Source: Macropodus opercularis (lineage: Eukaryota; Chordata; Actinopteri; Anabantiformes; Osphronemidae). From it: a stretch of DNA of 64,000 nucleotides. Each line of letters starts with the position of its first letter. Positions within the stretch are counted from its first letter, which is position 1. The DNA is taken from positions 16,865,501 to 16,929,500 of the forward strand of contig CM061092.1 in assembly GCA_030770545.1 (NCBI GenBank). The letters are read 5' to 3'. Under the pieces are notes generated by a model. It saw only the letters and a list, made by a program, of their open reading frames with translations, ran no database searches and was not told the DNA's origin. The translations under genes and the position numbers were made by a program. Below are positions 38,154-50,075 of the stretch, piece by piece.

Positions 38154-39542
38154 TCAGGCATTCTTCTCCCTGTGGTTCAGCATATGCTGTGATAGCTTTG
38201 CTGCACACTGGAAAGATTTGTCACATTCCACACAAACAAAGATCCTTCCTGAACATGTTTGCTCTTGGTGAATTTTCAGTGTTGACAGTTGGCTAAAATT
38301 TTTGCTGCAGCCTGTGCAGCTATGAGGTTTCCCCTTGTTGTGGATGTACTGGTGGCGAACGAGCCGGGAGGCCATAGCGAACGCCACACCGCACTCCGTG
38401 CATTTATAGGGCCGCACTCCGCTGTGGATGGCCTCATGCTCAGTCAGGTTGGAAGACTTAGTGAAACACTTGGAACACACAGAGCAGACGTACGGACGCA
38501 CCCCTGCGTGGATCTTCTGGTGCTCTGCCAGACGACTGGCCAGGGCAAATGCTTTCCCACAGTCAGGGCAGGAAAAGGGCCTTTCTCCTAGGTGCTTGCG
38601 CTCATGGCGCTTCAAGGAAAGGGGTTTATTAAAGGTCTTGCCACAGTGCATGCAAGGAAAGGGCTTGTCATTAGTGTGCATGTTTCTCTCATGCTTCCGC
38701 AGGTCAGAGGAGCGGATGAAATCCTTCCCACAAGTGTCACAGACGTAGGGCTTTTCACCAGTGTGTGTGCGGATATGCTTGCGGTAATCGGAGGACCAGA
38801 TGTAGGTCTTCACACAAAAAGGGCAGTGGTACGGTCTTTCACCCGTGTGGAGACGCTTGTGCTGCTGCAGCGTGCCCTGGTGGGAGTAAGCCTTGCCACA
38901 TATGTCACAGACATGTGGCTTTAGGCCGGTGTGTGTTTGTAAGTGGCTCTGCAAGTTGCAGAGCTTCTTAAAAGCCCAGGGACAGTGTGTACACTTAAAG
39001 GGACGGTGCTCTGTATCAACTTCGCTGCGTTTTTTCATTGCCTCTAAGAGCCGAGGAATCTTGTTGTCTTCACGCTTTTTCTTAACTGAAGTGCTATTTG
39101 CCTTCTTCTTTCTGGTCTTATTTCCACCACCTTCTGGAGAATGTTTCTCAACGTTGAGTTTTAATTCTCGCTGGCAATGTGATGCTTCAGTTTGTACTTG
39201 GTGGAGCTTGGGGATTTTGTTTTCAAGAGATTGGATGTTTTCAAGAGATTTTGCCTCCTCACAGTCTCCTGTTCCTTCTCCGGATGAAAGATGAGTAAAC
39301 TGCTGCACAAGAGACCAGCTTGGTGTTTGAGGATTCAGATAAAGGATTCCTGAATCACTGCTCTCTAACAATGTGTCTTTATTCATGCAGATACCGCTGC
39401 ATGAGTCAGTCTTCACATTGTGAGTGCAGCTTTTGACCTGTCCTTCTGGATCAGAATCCGTGACACAGTGTTTGTCTTGTTTCTTTTTGATGCACTTTTC
39501 AACAACAGTGCAGTTTGGCAGTTGTTCAGTTTCTTCAGCCAT
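38154..39542 (-). CDS. znf648: C2H2 zinc-finger protein, ZNF648-like
   Basis: A probable nuclear DNA-binding regulator encoded in one coding exon. The exon starts at 39602 after attattttacag. I chose the ATG at 39542 (MAEETEQ, context gaccATGG, strong Kozak), giving 462 residues. An in-frame ATG at 39569 with weak context would add nine. Residues 1-140 are low in recognisable structure, and a basic Lys/Arg stretch at about 141-158 could be a nuclear signal. From about 182 to 460 there are ten tandem fingers with TGEKPY/TGERPY-type linkers. Finger 4 has a four-residue His spacing (HERNMH). Finger 9 (SCTGCSKNFSQLSTLKIHQ) ends in Cys, making it C2HC. The name follows from ten fingers with a long non-finger N-terminus and its position beside glul, as in human 1q25. 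There is no KRAB, SCAN or BTB domain. Confidence 0.75.
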   Translation of the reverse strand: MAEETEQLPNCTVVEKCIKKKQDKHCVTDSDPEGQVKSCTHNVKTDSCSGICMNKDTLLESSDSGILYLNPQTPSWSLVQQFTHLSSGEGTGDCEEAKSLENIQSLENKIPKLHQVQTEASHCQRELKLNVEKHSPEGGGNKTRKKKANSTSVKKKREDNKIPRLLEAMKKRSEVDTEHRPFKCTHCPWAFKKLCNLQSHLQTHTGLKPHVCDICGKAYSHQGTLQQHKRLHTGERPYHCPFCVKTYIWSSDYRKHIRTHTGEKPYVCDTCGKDFIRSSDLRKHERNMHTNDKPFPCMHCGKTFNKPLSLKRHERKHLGERPFSCPDCGKAFALASRLAEHQKIHAGVRPYVCSVCSKCFTKSSNLTEHEAIHSGVRPYKCTECGVAFAMASRLVRHQYIHNKGKPHSCTGCSKNFSQLSTLKIHQEQTCSGRIFVCVECDKSFQCAAKLSQHMLNHREKNA

Positions 39543-39915
39543 GGTCGCTACACTTTGGGATGAAATCATGAGCAAGTGTTTCAAGCTGTTTACAGGTTTC
39601 CCCTGTAAAATAATCTGGAAAATATTTATTTCAAATATCTCATTAGTTTAATTACAACAGCCCTCAAAGCCATTAAAATATGTAATCATGTTATATATAG
39701 ACCCAGTTACAGCTCTGTGTCTCCACTAATAAAATCCAGTTTAGCTTCAGTATGTTAGAAATAAACTACACACAAGCTCACACCTTGCTGTCATTTGACA
39801 CCTGAATTCCTTAGCTTTATATTCTTGCGTCCTATTTTCCCTTTTACTTCACAAACTGAAAATATTTACTTTACTTCACAAACTGATAATATTTTACTGA
39901 GCTAGCATGACTTAC

Positions 39916-40030
39916 CCTTTCTTTTGAGCAGGTGGAGTGAGGGAGATGCCACAGAGATATACTAACCCCGGGTTTTGTATAACTCTACGATGGATGTCAG
40001 TGGCGTAAACAGGCGGAGTTTGGCAGACGC
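39916..40030 (-). other. znf648: Probable non-coding first exon / promoter of the znf648-like gene
   Basis: On the minus strand there is a consensus donor (aaagg/gtaagtc, exon edge 39916) upstream of the coding exon. The intron to the acceptor at 39603 would be about 0.3 kb. The upstream edge is not defined. A small GCTCA tandem repeat lies at about 40084-40103. Confidence 0.4.
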
Positions 40031-40364
40031 CATCTCTGGGTCAGCATCTATCCTGCTAGTCAGCAGCAGCTATGATATCTCCACAGCTCAGCTCAGCTCA
40101 GCTTACCCTCCAGTGACTGAGCTACCACCCGGCACATGTGTGCTCTGTTGATGTCTGTTGGTGCACACTGGCTTATAAACAGAACACTCAGTTTCCAGCG
40201 TGTGTTCCTAGAAATAACTGATTTTAAAGCTTTAGTTAATGACTGTGGCAACATTGACAGAAGGTATAGGGCATTATACTGGAATATTCTCGTTTTGTGT
40301 CCTCTAGTGTGCAGTTACTGGTCCAACCTTCTTGCCTGTGTTCTGTTGCTGCTTGTTGTTCTTG

Positions 40365-40490
40365 TTGTTTTTCTTTTCTCTCTTCTGTATCCCCTCACCC
40401 CAACCGGCCAAGTCAGATGTGTCTGCTGGAGGATTCTTCCTCAATAAAGAGTTTTTTTCAACTGTTGTTATCAAAATTTAATAATAAGTA
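40365..40490 (+). mobile_element. LINE 3' fragment
   Basis: The sequence from 'cttctgtatcccctcacccc' through 'tctgctggaggattcttcct' matches the LINE piece at 30610-30720 in the same order, with a deletion of about 20 bp. It is too short and diverged to code. Confidence 0.7.
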
Positions 40491-40802
40491 GTAGGGAGTA
40501 GGGAAACAATAGTACCTATGCCACACTATCAAGCTTATAGGTCACTGATGTTTCAAATAACAGTTAAGCTCAGGTTGGACACACATATACAGTGCTGTGC
40601 TAAAGTACTACTTGGGGAGTAAAAGTACAAAAATGCAGTAATCATGTAAATAATACCTCTCTACCACAACAAACAAGAAACACTACTGAAATGTTTCAAG
40701 GGTAGAACAAGTAGCAAACTGTTAATATAAAAAATAATACACAACAAAGACAAATATGTCTGTCTGTCCACAAATGAAAGATACTGGTAAAGATGAAAGT
40801 GC

Positions 40803-40877
40803 CGCTTATCCCTTGGGTGGATCTTATTGGGGTCACGGGTGTGCTGGACCCTATCCCAGCTGTCTATGGGCGAGGGG
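40803..40877 (+). mobile_element. Short dispersed-repeat remnant
   Basis: The segment beginning at 'cgcttatccc', with 'gtgtgctggaccctatccca' inside it, resembles a repeat tail seen widely in fish genomes. The family is not certain, and the element is truncated on both sides. Confidence 0.45.
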
Positions 40878-42784
40878 TATTACACTTTTTTTAAGAATCT
40901 GTTGTATAAGTGTAGTGTAAGCATAAGTAAGTACAACTGTAAAATAAATGTATTGGAGTAAAAGTACAAGAACATTGGGATTGCTCAAGTAACTGTACAG
41001 TAAATGCATGCCTCTAGATGTCGCTATTGACTAGTTATTTTTTATTTAAACCCTCGAAAATATGTCTCCATTTACAATAACCTCAGAGGAAATCTTATCT
41101 TTCAATGCGTCCTATTGTGGACATGTGCGTTACATAACAATACCAATATGTTCTCGATTTATCTTTTAAACAAAAAATTGTTCAAAACAGCTCCTTTTGT
41201 TCTCTTTTCTCCTTGGATTGACTCTATTCCGTTTTATGTGTCCAGTTAGATTATGCTTTAGGAATGAAAAGAGTTTTAGGAAGATTTTGAGAACACAGTG
41301 TTCTGTTTATACTCGCATTAATATAAATAAGTTGCAATTCATCTTTCTGTCAGTAGATGGCGTTGTGTGCTTTTACTGCTGTTTCATGCTGGAAGAATTT
41401 GGTGAGGTTGGAGTTAATAGAAGTACACTGGTGCTGGGTTCAGTATTTAATAATATAAATACCTTTACTGACAGGAACTAAGCCGTGTCCATGCCTGTTT
41501 TGAGTTATCTTGGCTTCCTCTTACGCTTCATACGTTAGACAAAATCCTTCTGTAGATAACTCACTCACTGATTACTGACCTGCAGGCAGAAAAGGGGCTC
41601 TTCTCTTTCTGCAAAACCCTGCAGAGACAGGCATGGTTATAGCAGACTCCATACGTAACTGAAAGGTGGGACTGATGGTAATTAAATAGACAGTTGGTGC
41701 ACTTTCCCAGGGGAGCAGATTGAAATAAGACAATCAGCAACTCACCTTCAATAGGCTTTGTTTCAAACATTGATGTTTGTCTGCATATATTAAGTTTTGG
41801 TTTCTATGGAGTTTCCTCCTCCTTCTTTCCCACACAACAACACAACATCCATAAAAGTTCCTGAACGTGTGCAATAAGTGATACCTCTGTATAGGAATGT
41901 GTCCTAAAAACAAAAAAAAGGAGTAAATAAGTGAATCCCAAGAAAAAGCTAAACTAAGATCACTGCAAAGCCAGAGTACAGTGGATTAGTTAAATTTCAG
42001 AGTGAGTCGTCACTTTGTTGTTTATGATTTTGTGTCTTTGTGAACTTGAAGCTGTCACAACAAAACTGTGGAGGATGTTATGCAAGTGCCTTTTGTGGTG
42101 ACGTTACATATGAACCCGGATACCAAAGCTGTACTAACAACCAGGTTAAGGAGCATCACCCAGGAAGTCCCTGCTGGGATTACAAAGATTTCATTTGGTT
42201 AGTTCACTGTCTGTGTTTCTTACAGAAAGTAAGAAAAGTGTCTTTCCCACATGGCAACATTCCTCACATCAAATCTAAGACGTCTTCACCAAAATCATAC
42301 ATACACTGTATGTAGACACAATGTGAAAGGTAGATATGTTTTCTTTTAAAAAGCTGGATACAAATGAATATTCAACCCACTGGCATGGAACACAGAAAGG
42401 TGCTGAGTCATTCTGGGGCTTGAGTTCATGGTGGAGTAGAGTGGCTTAATTGAGAACATACCCAGTCTCGGAAATTTCCACAGTAGGTTTTCTGGCTCTG
42501 GAAGTAGTTTTCATGTGTTACATAAGTTGTGTTCTGCAAGATTTAGACCTTTACGTTGCCTCTAAGGGCAGATTGAATGTAGCTGTATGTATTTCACTGA
42601 ATGCTGTACTGTACATACAAGTATTTTGTACTTTTGTGTCACTACTTCCTTTATTGCAGAGATGCAGACAGAAAACAGAAGAAGACAGAGCAACATGCAA
42701 GAGATCAGTCTTTAAGCGCAACCGTTACTGTATGTGGCAAAATGAAAAAAACAATGAACTCTGGCATGCAGTGGCATGTATTGC

Positions 42785-42975
42785 TCCTCTAGTCATGCTT
42801 CTCTTTCTCTTTCGACCCATCTCTTGTCACATTTCCAGTATTTGTTCCTCTCCACTGTTGCCAAGTGCTGGCTCAAGTGAGATTTGTTGGGTTTTCTGTA
42901 TAATTCTATACAGCTGCATTGTTGTGTTCTGTAATGAAATAAATTGGTAGAATAAAAATAAAACTGATTTCAACT
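42785..42975 (+). mobile_element. Decayed LINE-like 3' end
   Basis: The pieces 'ttcctctccactgttgcc', 'ttgttgggttttctgtata' and a terminal 'aataaattgg...aaaataaaact' follow the order of the fish LINE 3' region seen at 30.7-30.9 kb, but with heavy divergence. Probably an older copy or a related family. Confidence 0.45.
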
Positions 42976-45900
42976 GGCAGCTAAACATTTTCTTAAATTA
43001 AACTCAAACTGCAGAAGTACATTCATTGTTGGAAATAGGCAGTCTCGTTTGTTATATTGTGTCGGGGATAAGACATTAAGACATCGTAAAAATCACGAAA
43101 AATCCTTTCAAATGTGTGTTGTATCAATCATACTCATACTGTAAATATTGACATGGACAAAATAATAATGTGTGTCTGCGCATCCAGTATTTTTTTTAAA
43201 TATTATTAAATAAAAAAAATACTATATACTATATAATAATAAATACTACTACACAGACTCAAGGATTTCACAGAGATGGCTCAAAGCATTCAGTCCTGTT
43301 TTCAGTTGACCTTGTGCTTTGGCAAACCAGAACATCCTGCATTTGTCCTAGACTAGTATGTGGTTCAGCAAAGCTGTGTAGAGCATGACATGGTTGAGAC
43401 TTTGCCTTCAAGGCAAAACAAATAACACCTTTTATTAAAGAATGCACCAAACACCTTAAGTGTTTTTTTTTATGACCGTAGATGTTTCTTCACAAATTGA
43501 GGTGTTAAGGAACTAAACATAAATTAAAGTGTTTGTTTTTCCTAGTTAGGTCAAGCCAAGGCGTGGCCCTGTGTTGTCTCGCTTACTTGCGTGACCTTTG
43601 TAAATTTCCACTATGTTTGAGACTGGGGGATGGGGGCGGTGTTGGCTTCATGGTTCTCGAAGGTCTTGGAATTGAGACACAGCAGGGGATGAGAAATACA
43701 ACAAGAAAGTCCAAGCAAACAAATCAATTAAAAACACTATTGCTGATGGGTTACTCAACCCTATATGATAACAGTGGTTATTGAAGATATTTCCAGAGGA
43801 CTTGATTAGTTCATCCTGCAGGGCAGAGACTCGTTTGAAGTAGCGTAGTGAAGGTTTTCAAGACCATGATTTGCATTGGTCGTTTGTCTTGATTTCACTC
43901 TGATCATACACATACCTGTAAAAATAGAGAGAAAAAAGATTTTTTCCTCTGTGTGTTTACAGACAACTTGATACCTTGGAATTAGCGGATGAAATCAGAG
44001 AAGGAAAAGTGTGGCTGAAGACGTGTCTAGCCTGGTCTCGCAATGAACAGAAAAAATAGTCAGGGCCTGAGAAATTGTGGAGGTTTTGAGAAATTGTAAA
44101 TATTCATTTTCCTTCAATGAAGGCCAGCAGCTCGCTTGGTGGTTATCTTACTGTAGCTTAGCAAACAGAAACAAAGTCTATACAAGCTCTAGTTTACCTG
44201 ATTCAAACAAACGGTAAAAACTGTCTCACAAAACATTGTTGACACCTCTGGAGGTCGTCCAGGTGAGAGCTTAGTCTTCATATCTCACTCAGCTGGATTT
44301 CTCCACCTTAGAGAACAATTTGACACAAATGTGGCATAATGCTCTATCTTGTTTGTTTAATCTGTTCAAAAACTAACCTGTGCTTTTACAGAGGTGCAGA
44401 CGCTGGACTATTTCTTGGCACAGTGTACGTCCTGTGGACTTGCTAGGTTGACAGGTAATGGACTGGCTGTGTTCATTCCAGTGTTTACACAGCCTCCTGT
44501 CTGTAAGCTTTATACGTGGTATCAGTCATCTTGTATAAAAATCTCACAAAATATTTGTCTTGGGCATACTTTGAAAGCTTTGGAAGCATGGCAGATTTGA
44601 GCTGTCGTTTTAAATGTAAAACAGTGTTAATTGTGTTTTTAACCAGTGACTTATGTCTGCAGAACATGTGCACATTCGTGTGGCGCTTGTTCGCAGGCTT
44701 GTTTCTCATCCTTCTTGTGCTTCTCATGTTTCTTATCAATGGTCAGCTGTAGCGCACGTGCAACAGGATGGCTAAAGTTAATAAGGCACGCATACAAGCA
44801 CACAAAGAATCTCCTTGTCAAAACACAACCAACGTTTTTTTTTTTTTGTGCTAAGTTTGGATGTAACCTAAACTGAAACGTGTTGTGTCTCATTATCCAG
44901 CTGGGGAACTGTCAGAAATATAGTCTGAGATTTAAGATCTCAGAATTTTGCATTTAACCATAAAAGTCAGGATGCTTCATAAAACTGCCACTTGTTTGTT
45001 TGAGAAGCCGATAATGTTTGTCACAACTGGAGTCTGCCTGGGGTCCTTTAATCTCTCAGTCTAACTGTTGTGTTCTGCTTTCACAGCTGCCGATGGTTCA
45101 AGGCATCAAACTTCAACGGCTGAGTTTTCCTCTCAGTGTCCCACGCCCACCGCTGCAGGGGAGGAGTGTTACACACATGTCTTTCGCCACCGGTGTTAGC
45201 AGATAGTGACAAAGCAGACCACTGACTGCACTGACATGACGAGATCAGACTCAACGGAGGGCGATGCTTCATTTGCTGTTTAAACACAATGTATCTGATT
45301 AGTTTAAGAGCCTTTGACTGGATTGTTTTTACAATAAGTCGGGGAGAAGTGATGCTGATAAAGTGTTTATCAAAAGGTCAAAGTAGGACTATGTCTACAC
45401 AGACAACAGTAATAGGTTGAATTTACTTGACACAGCAAATCAGTGTATAAACATCTTGTTTTTCGCTAACAGATATTTCCCATGCTAGTGAATAAACTAT
45501 GTATTTTTCAGGTTTAATAAATTGGTGCATTTCTTCTTCACTGTGTCATTTTTTATAGTATATAGTATATACAGGCAAAGCGTGGCACACAGCTGTCACT
45601 GGAGCCAGTAATACAGTGTTTTCCCCTAAAGCAGTGTAAACTTTTGGATTTTAGAAAGACCCTTCCTTTTCTGCCCCCTGCTGTATGCTACTTATTAGAT
45701 TTTTCATACCACTGTTTACTGTACTTTATAGATTCGTCGTGTTACATGGGTGTCTGATGAAGATAAGAAAAATCTGCATCTAGGTTTGAGAGGTTCTAGA
45801 CGTTAGATGTCTCACTTAACAAATACTGAGGTGGAAGAATGTAATGTTGGTCTCAGGCACAGAGAACCTGGTTGTGTTTCTGCACATAATTGTTGTGTGG

Positions 45901-47521
45901 CTTCTTCCTTGTTAAACAGGTTCAGGTTACATTTCTGGATGCAACAGGGAACTCTGTTGAGTGAACATTTCAACTCTAAATTCACTTTTCTATTTACAAA
46001 TATAATAAAAACTGTGAAAAGTTTTTCTTTTACATTTGCCAGAAAAAGGTTCATATACAACATATGAAAAGCTGGTATGAAAGATATCTTTACATTACAA
46101 ATTCCAGCATTTGTACAAATGGGGTTTGTAATTCAGATAAAATTATATAACACACAACATACTAGTACTATACAGTTGAAAGAGTGGTTTTAAGTTTACA
46201 TTCCTAATTTGAATGTAAACACAACCAGTGCTAATTTGTATTTAAAACCACACAACCACAAGAATTGGCTTTAAGGAAAATTATTGTACATGATTGTCTC
46301 TGTGATTAATCATTTCAGTCTTTCCAAACTGATACTCATGCTCAATAAATAAACGAAGACAGTCTGCTTCCCAGAAAGCAAACAACAAACATTCAAAAAA
46401 AGCACAACATTCCTTAAGAAAAAACAGGAAAAGCAAGGTTCCAAGATTTTTTAGGTTTTAGATTTCACTTTGGACAAAGGAAAGAGCAAAAAAAGCTGAG
46501 CTGGTCACACATGTGAAAACTTCCCCAGCAGCTGTGTACTGTACAAAGATATTTGGACATAAAATCCTCAGTTAACTTGGTTTTACAAACTATGGCAAGA
46601 AAAAACATTTTCAGCCTGAGGAGTAATTCACCTTCATTGGCTCAATTTGTAGTTTCTCCATCCAGCTTGCTTTCAAATCAAACCTGTAGCTGCAATTATG
46701 AAATAAGAGGAGCTGTGTGACATTTAACATGACAATGATTAAAGCAATGGCGTGAAAAAAAGCGAACCCTGCAGTACAGTATGCAGCACGGATGTGCCTT
46801 AAATGATCCTTGCATTAATATTTGATAATCAGTTAAATTTCTTATGCAACTGTCTTTGTTCACAAACTGATAAATGTGCTCTAACTCTAACTGTTCTTCT
46901 GATAGCACTGTGGCCGTTTTAGCTGTGTGGATAAGCAGAAGGACATGGACTTAATCAGCAGCCATTAAACATAACATAGCTTTTTTTTCCCTAAGGCTAA
47001 TCACAGTTCTGAGATAAAGTTCAGCAGTCAGGATGTGACCAACTGGTTTCACTTGGAATGGAACGTTAAGGAAAAACAGAAGGTGTATAAGGATTAAGAT
47101 GCAACACAGATGTAAAAATGTGATCTGTTTAATAGAGAGTTACTGCATGTGACAAGGTACAAGTGGAAAAAAGCACAACAGACATACATTTAAAAAAAGT
47201 AAAGTGGCTTACATAGTGATTACATCAGTCCTCTACTACTGTGACAGAGACTAAAATTGCTAAAAACATTCAAATGCCTTTAGGATCCTTTGGGAGCTAG
47301 AAGATCTACAGCAAAACCTGCTGCTGCACTCACACAGTCATTATTAGTACAAGTTAAACAGTTTACTTTCATATACTTCTACAAAGCTTATTAGTTACCT
47401 TGACAAAATGTCTCGTTTTTAAAAAGGCGTGTGCTGAAGGACTAAATGTCTCAAATAAAAAAATATAAAAATATGAAGATCAATCCAATGAGGCTATAGT
47501 ATACAGTACAAGCAAGACTGT

Positions 47522-49103
47522 TTAATTGTTGTCATTCGGCTCCTCTCCCTGTTCCTTGAGTAAACATGTGCGCACCAGAGCCTCTGTGACAACGTAAGGG
47601 TCACAGTTGGCAGATGGGCGGCGGTCCTCGAAGTAGCCCTTCTTGTCCTGCCCCACCGTGCGAGGAATGCGGATGCTGGCACCGCGGTTGGCCACGCCTG
47701 CTGAGAATGCATCGATGTTTGAAGTTTCGTGATGACCGGTCAGACGCCTGGCGTTGTCCAGTCCACCTTTGGGGTCGTAAGCCCGGATGTGATACTTATG
47801 TCTCTTCGCAAGTCTCTCAATGGCGTCCTCAATGACTCTGAAGAGCAGACAGGGATTAGGAGCACACTCAAGATGCATAATGCAACATTCTACCATACTG
47901 GAATATCACTTAAAACACGAGCCCTTAAAAAACGGCTTCTTACTTCAGGCCGCCCTCCTCTCGCATCTCCTTTGTGCTGAAATTAGTGTGGCAGCCAGCA
48001 CCGTTCCAGTTCCCTGAGATAGGTTTGGGGTCGAAGGACACCACCACACCGAAATCCTCACATACTCTGTGGAGGATGAAGCGAGCAATCCACAAATGGT
48101 CCCCCATGTCGATACCTTCACATGGCCCGACCTGGAACTCCCACTGAAACAGCAAATTAAAGTGACAGCATTATTAACAGAATCTTCGCTACACAGAAAA
48201 GTTGATTTTGACATGATAATGACAACTCAGTACCTGAGCTGGCATGACTTCGGCATTGGTGCCACTGATCTGAACCCCAGCATACATACAGGCTCTATAG
48301 TGTGCCTCCACTATGTCTCGTCCATAAGCCTTATCTGCTCCCACTGCGCAGTAATAAGGTCCTAGACAAGTTGACAAAAAGGTAATATCAACACTGAGCT
48401 GGAAGTAGGCAGTAGAATTTTATATTTACATTTCAGGTATATATTTGACAATTACCTTGTGGACCTGGGAAGCCGTTGGCAGGCCAGCCAAAAGGATGTC
48501 CATCTGTCCCCAGGAGAGTGTATTCCTGCTCCATGCCAAACCACGGGTGGTGATGCAGCACAACGCTCATGATCTGTTTACAAGTGTGGCGGAGGTTGGT
48601 TTCTGTTGGAGCAGCACCAGAAATTAATTGACAGCTCTGGGGGATCCGTACGGCACAGACAGGTTAGAGTAATCCTTTGTTGCTTACCCGTTGGCTTTCG
48701 GTTGTACTTGAGCACTTCACACAGCACCAGTTTGTTGGGGTCTTTCCTGAAAGGGTCCCTGAACATAGCAACAGGGATCAGGAACATGTCGCTGTTTGAA
48801 CCCTCAGACTGATAGGTGCTGGAGCCGTCAAAGTTCCACTCAGGAAGGTCTAAGGGAGACAAAGATTAAACTTACTGTACCGTTTTAACATGTCAAATAT
48901 AGAGCCTGTAAGTGTTCCTAATTTCAGAGTCATATACCATCAACTGTCTTCGGTTCGGAATCCAACGTCTTGGTCTTGCAGCGTAGTCCCTCTCCAGAGC
49001 CATCTATCCAAATGTACATGGCTTGGACTTTGTCTCCCTGAGGCAGGTCCATGTAATGCTGTTTTACAGCTTTGTTCAGTTTTGAACTTGCTGAGGTAGC
49101 CAT
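47522..49103 (-). CDS. glul: Glutamine synthetase (glutamate-ammonia ligase)
   Basis: Catalyses ATP + glutamate + NH3 to glutamine as a decameric cytosolic enzyme, central to ammonia detoxification and neurotransmitter recycling. Six coding exons on the minus strand: 49103-48938, 48849-48688, 48602-48456, 48361-48234, 48143-47944 and 47837-47522. Phases agree, giving 372 residues (human 373). Visible signatures are WNFDGSSTYQSEGSNSD (beta-grasp), GMEQEY (metal-binding Glu), NAEVMPAQWEFQVGPCEG, the ATP loop ISGNWNGAGCHTNFS, and PRTVGQDKKGYFEDRRPSAN with catalytic Arg and Glu residues. Nothing essential is missing. The N-terminus MATSASSKLNKAVKQHYMDL keeps Lys11 and Lys14, whose acetylation promotes glutamine-induced turnover in mammals. 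The frame upstream of the ATG meets a stop without another ATG, so no mitochondrial leader is encoded. A minus-strand ATTAAA near 47128-47133 may be the poly(A) signal. Confidence 0.97.
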
Positions 49104-49497
49104 GTTCTTGACCCTAAAGCCCCGTAGAGCACAGGATGACACATGATGAGCCTCACATCTATGATAAATGACGGTACGTCAATGAAACAACAACTTCAAC
49201 AACTACAACAACGCGGAGACAGAAGAGAGAAACTCAGCGTCACCGGCATAACTATATTATGACTGATAACGCAACAGCAAATCCATCAGTGAACCACCCA
49301 ATGACTCCTTAAATAACAACTTAGACAAGGCAACAAAATGGCAACGAATAAACACTGCGTTAAAAGACGCGTGCGTTAAACGAAAGTAAACACACAAAAC
49401 ACTGACATGGCCGATTCACACACGGGGAAGTTTTGGCAGCGCACAAACTCGTCTCCGTGCAGAAACGACACCACGGTGCGCGTCCGCAATCGCTTAC

Positions 49498-49585
49498 CTG
49501 ATGTTAAGTATAGAAATATATCAAACGCTGAAACGACTCTCCGGATGTGCGATCGATGTGACGCTTTCTATTGTTGCTCATTCCT
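49498..49585 (-). other. glul: glul non-coding exon 1
   Basis: It ends on the minus strand in the donor acatcag/gtaagcg (edge 49498), and the intron runs to the acceptor ggctttag just before 49113. The start near 49585 is placed about 25-30 bp downstream of the TATA box. GLUL genes have a 5' UTR exon in this position. Confidence 0.6.
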
Positions 49586-49610
49586 ACTTCTCTCGCTGCT
49601 TCCACGATTG

Positions 49611-49650
49611 ATTTATAGCGTTGCTGAGCATCTCCGCCGTCTCTGATTGG
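49611..49650 (-). promoter_or_regulatory. glul: glul core promoter: TATA and CCAAT boxes
   Basis: On the minus strand, TATAAAT (49617-49611) lies about 30 bp upstream of the inferred start, and CCAAT (49650-49646) lies about 30 bp further upstream. Spacing and order fit a classical promoter. TATA-containing promoters are known for vertebrate GLUL. Confidence 0.65.
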
Positions 49651-49901
49651 CCGAAAGAAAACGTGATCAGCCCGTGATGAGGAGATGAGGGAGTCGCTCT
49701 CTCGCCGTGGTGAATAACAAAGCGAGGAACCCCACAGAACGTTAACGTTTAATCAGCGGAACAGTGAAAAACAATCAAGGCAGAATCAGAACTACAGAGC
49801 CAAAGAAAAAACAAGGCTCTGTCTTGTAGATTGTCCTGTTGACTTCAGACCTCTTCCTCCTTTCACTGTGGCCTTTGTGTCTGCAGGCCGTAAACAACCT
49901 G

Positions 49902-49914
49902 CGCCCTCTACTGG
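49902..49914 (-). promoter_or_regulatory. Strong CTCF-like motif upstream of glul
   Basis: The minus strand reads CCAGTAGAGGGCG, matching CCASYAGRKGGCR at all 13 positions, and continues CAG. It lies about 0.3 kb upstream of the glul promoter and is a candidate insulator. Motif evidence only. Confidence 0.5.
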
Positions 49915-50013
49915 TAATAACCCAGAATTATCAGAACACGATGTTCTTTGAGCAGTTTTCTATCAGCTGTACTATAGTACTATAGTATAGTATACAAATA
50001 CTATATATTTGTT

Positions 50014-50029
50014 TGTGTGTGTGTGTGTG

Positions 50030-50073
<44 letters not shown>
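50014..50073. repeat. (TG)n microsatellite
   Basis: About 60 bp of TG dinucleotides with one GGGG interruption, about 110 bp from the CTCF-like motif. Confidence 0.95.

Positions 50074-50075
<2 letters not shown>

Larger units (their letters stand above)
40031..47110. other. Spacer between znf648-like gene and glul
   Basis: About 7 kb without a supported gene. It holds three decayed repeat pieces (40365-40490, 40803-40877, 42785-42975) and CTCF-like motifs at 41350-41362 (+) and 45672-45684 (-), each 12 of 13. The 166-codon frame at 42450-42950 runs into LINE-derived sequence and has no protein-like composition. Confidence 0.45.

Noticed and set aside
38289..39294. Plus-strand frames of 100-133 codons opposite the zinc-finger gene
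   Set aside because: They are shadows of the minus-strand C2H2 coding sequence.
39543..39584. Extension of the zinc-finger ORF to a TTG at 39584
   Set aside because: TTG is not a credible start here. The ATG at 39569 has weak context, and the ATG at 39542 has a strong Kozak context.
42450..42950. 166-codon open frame
   Set aside because: Its second half is LINE-derived and the rest has no domain, splice or composition support.
47614..48812. Plus-strand and off-frame ORFs over glul
   Set aside because: They are shadows of the glul exons on the minus strand.
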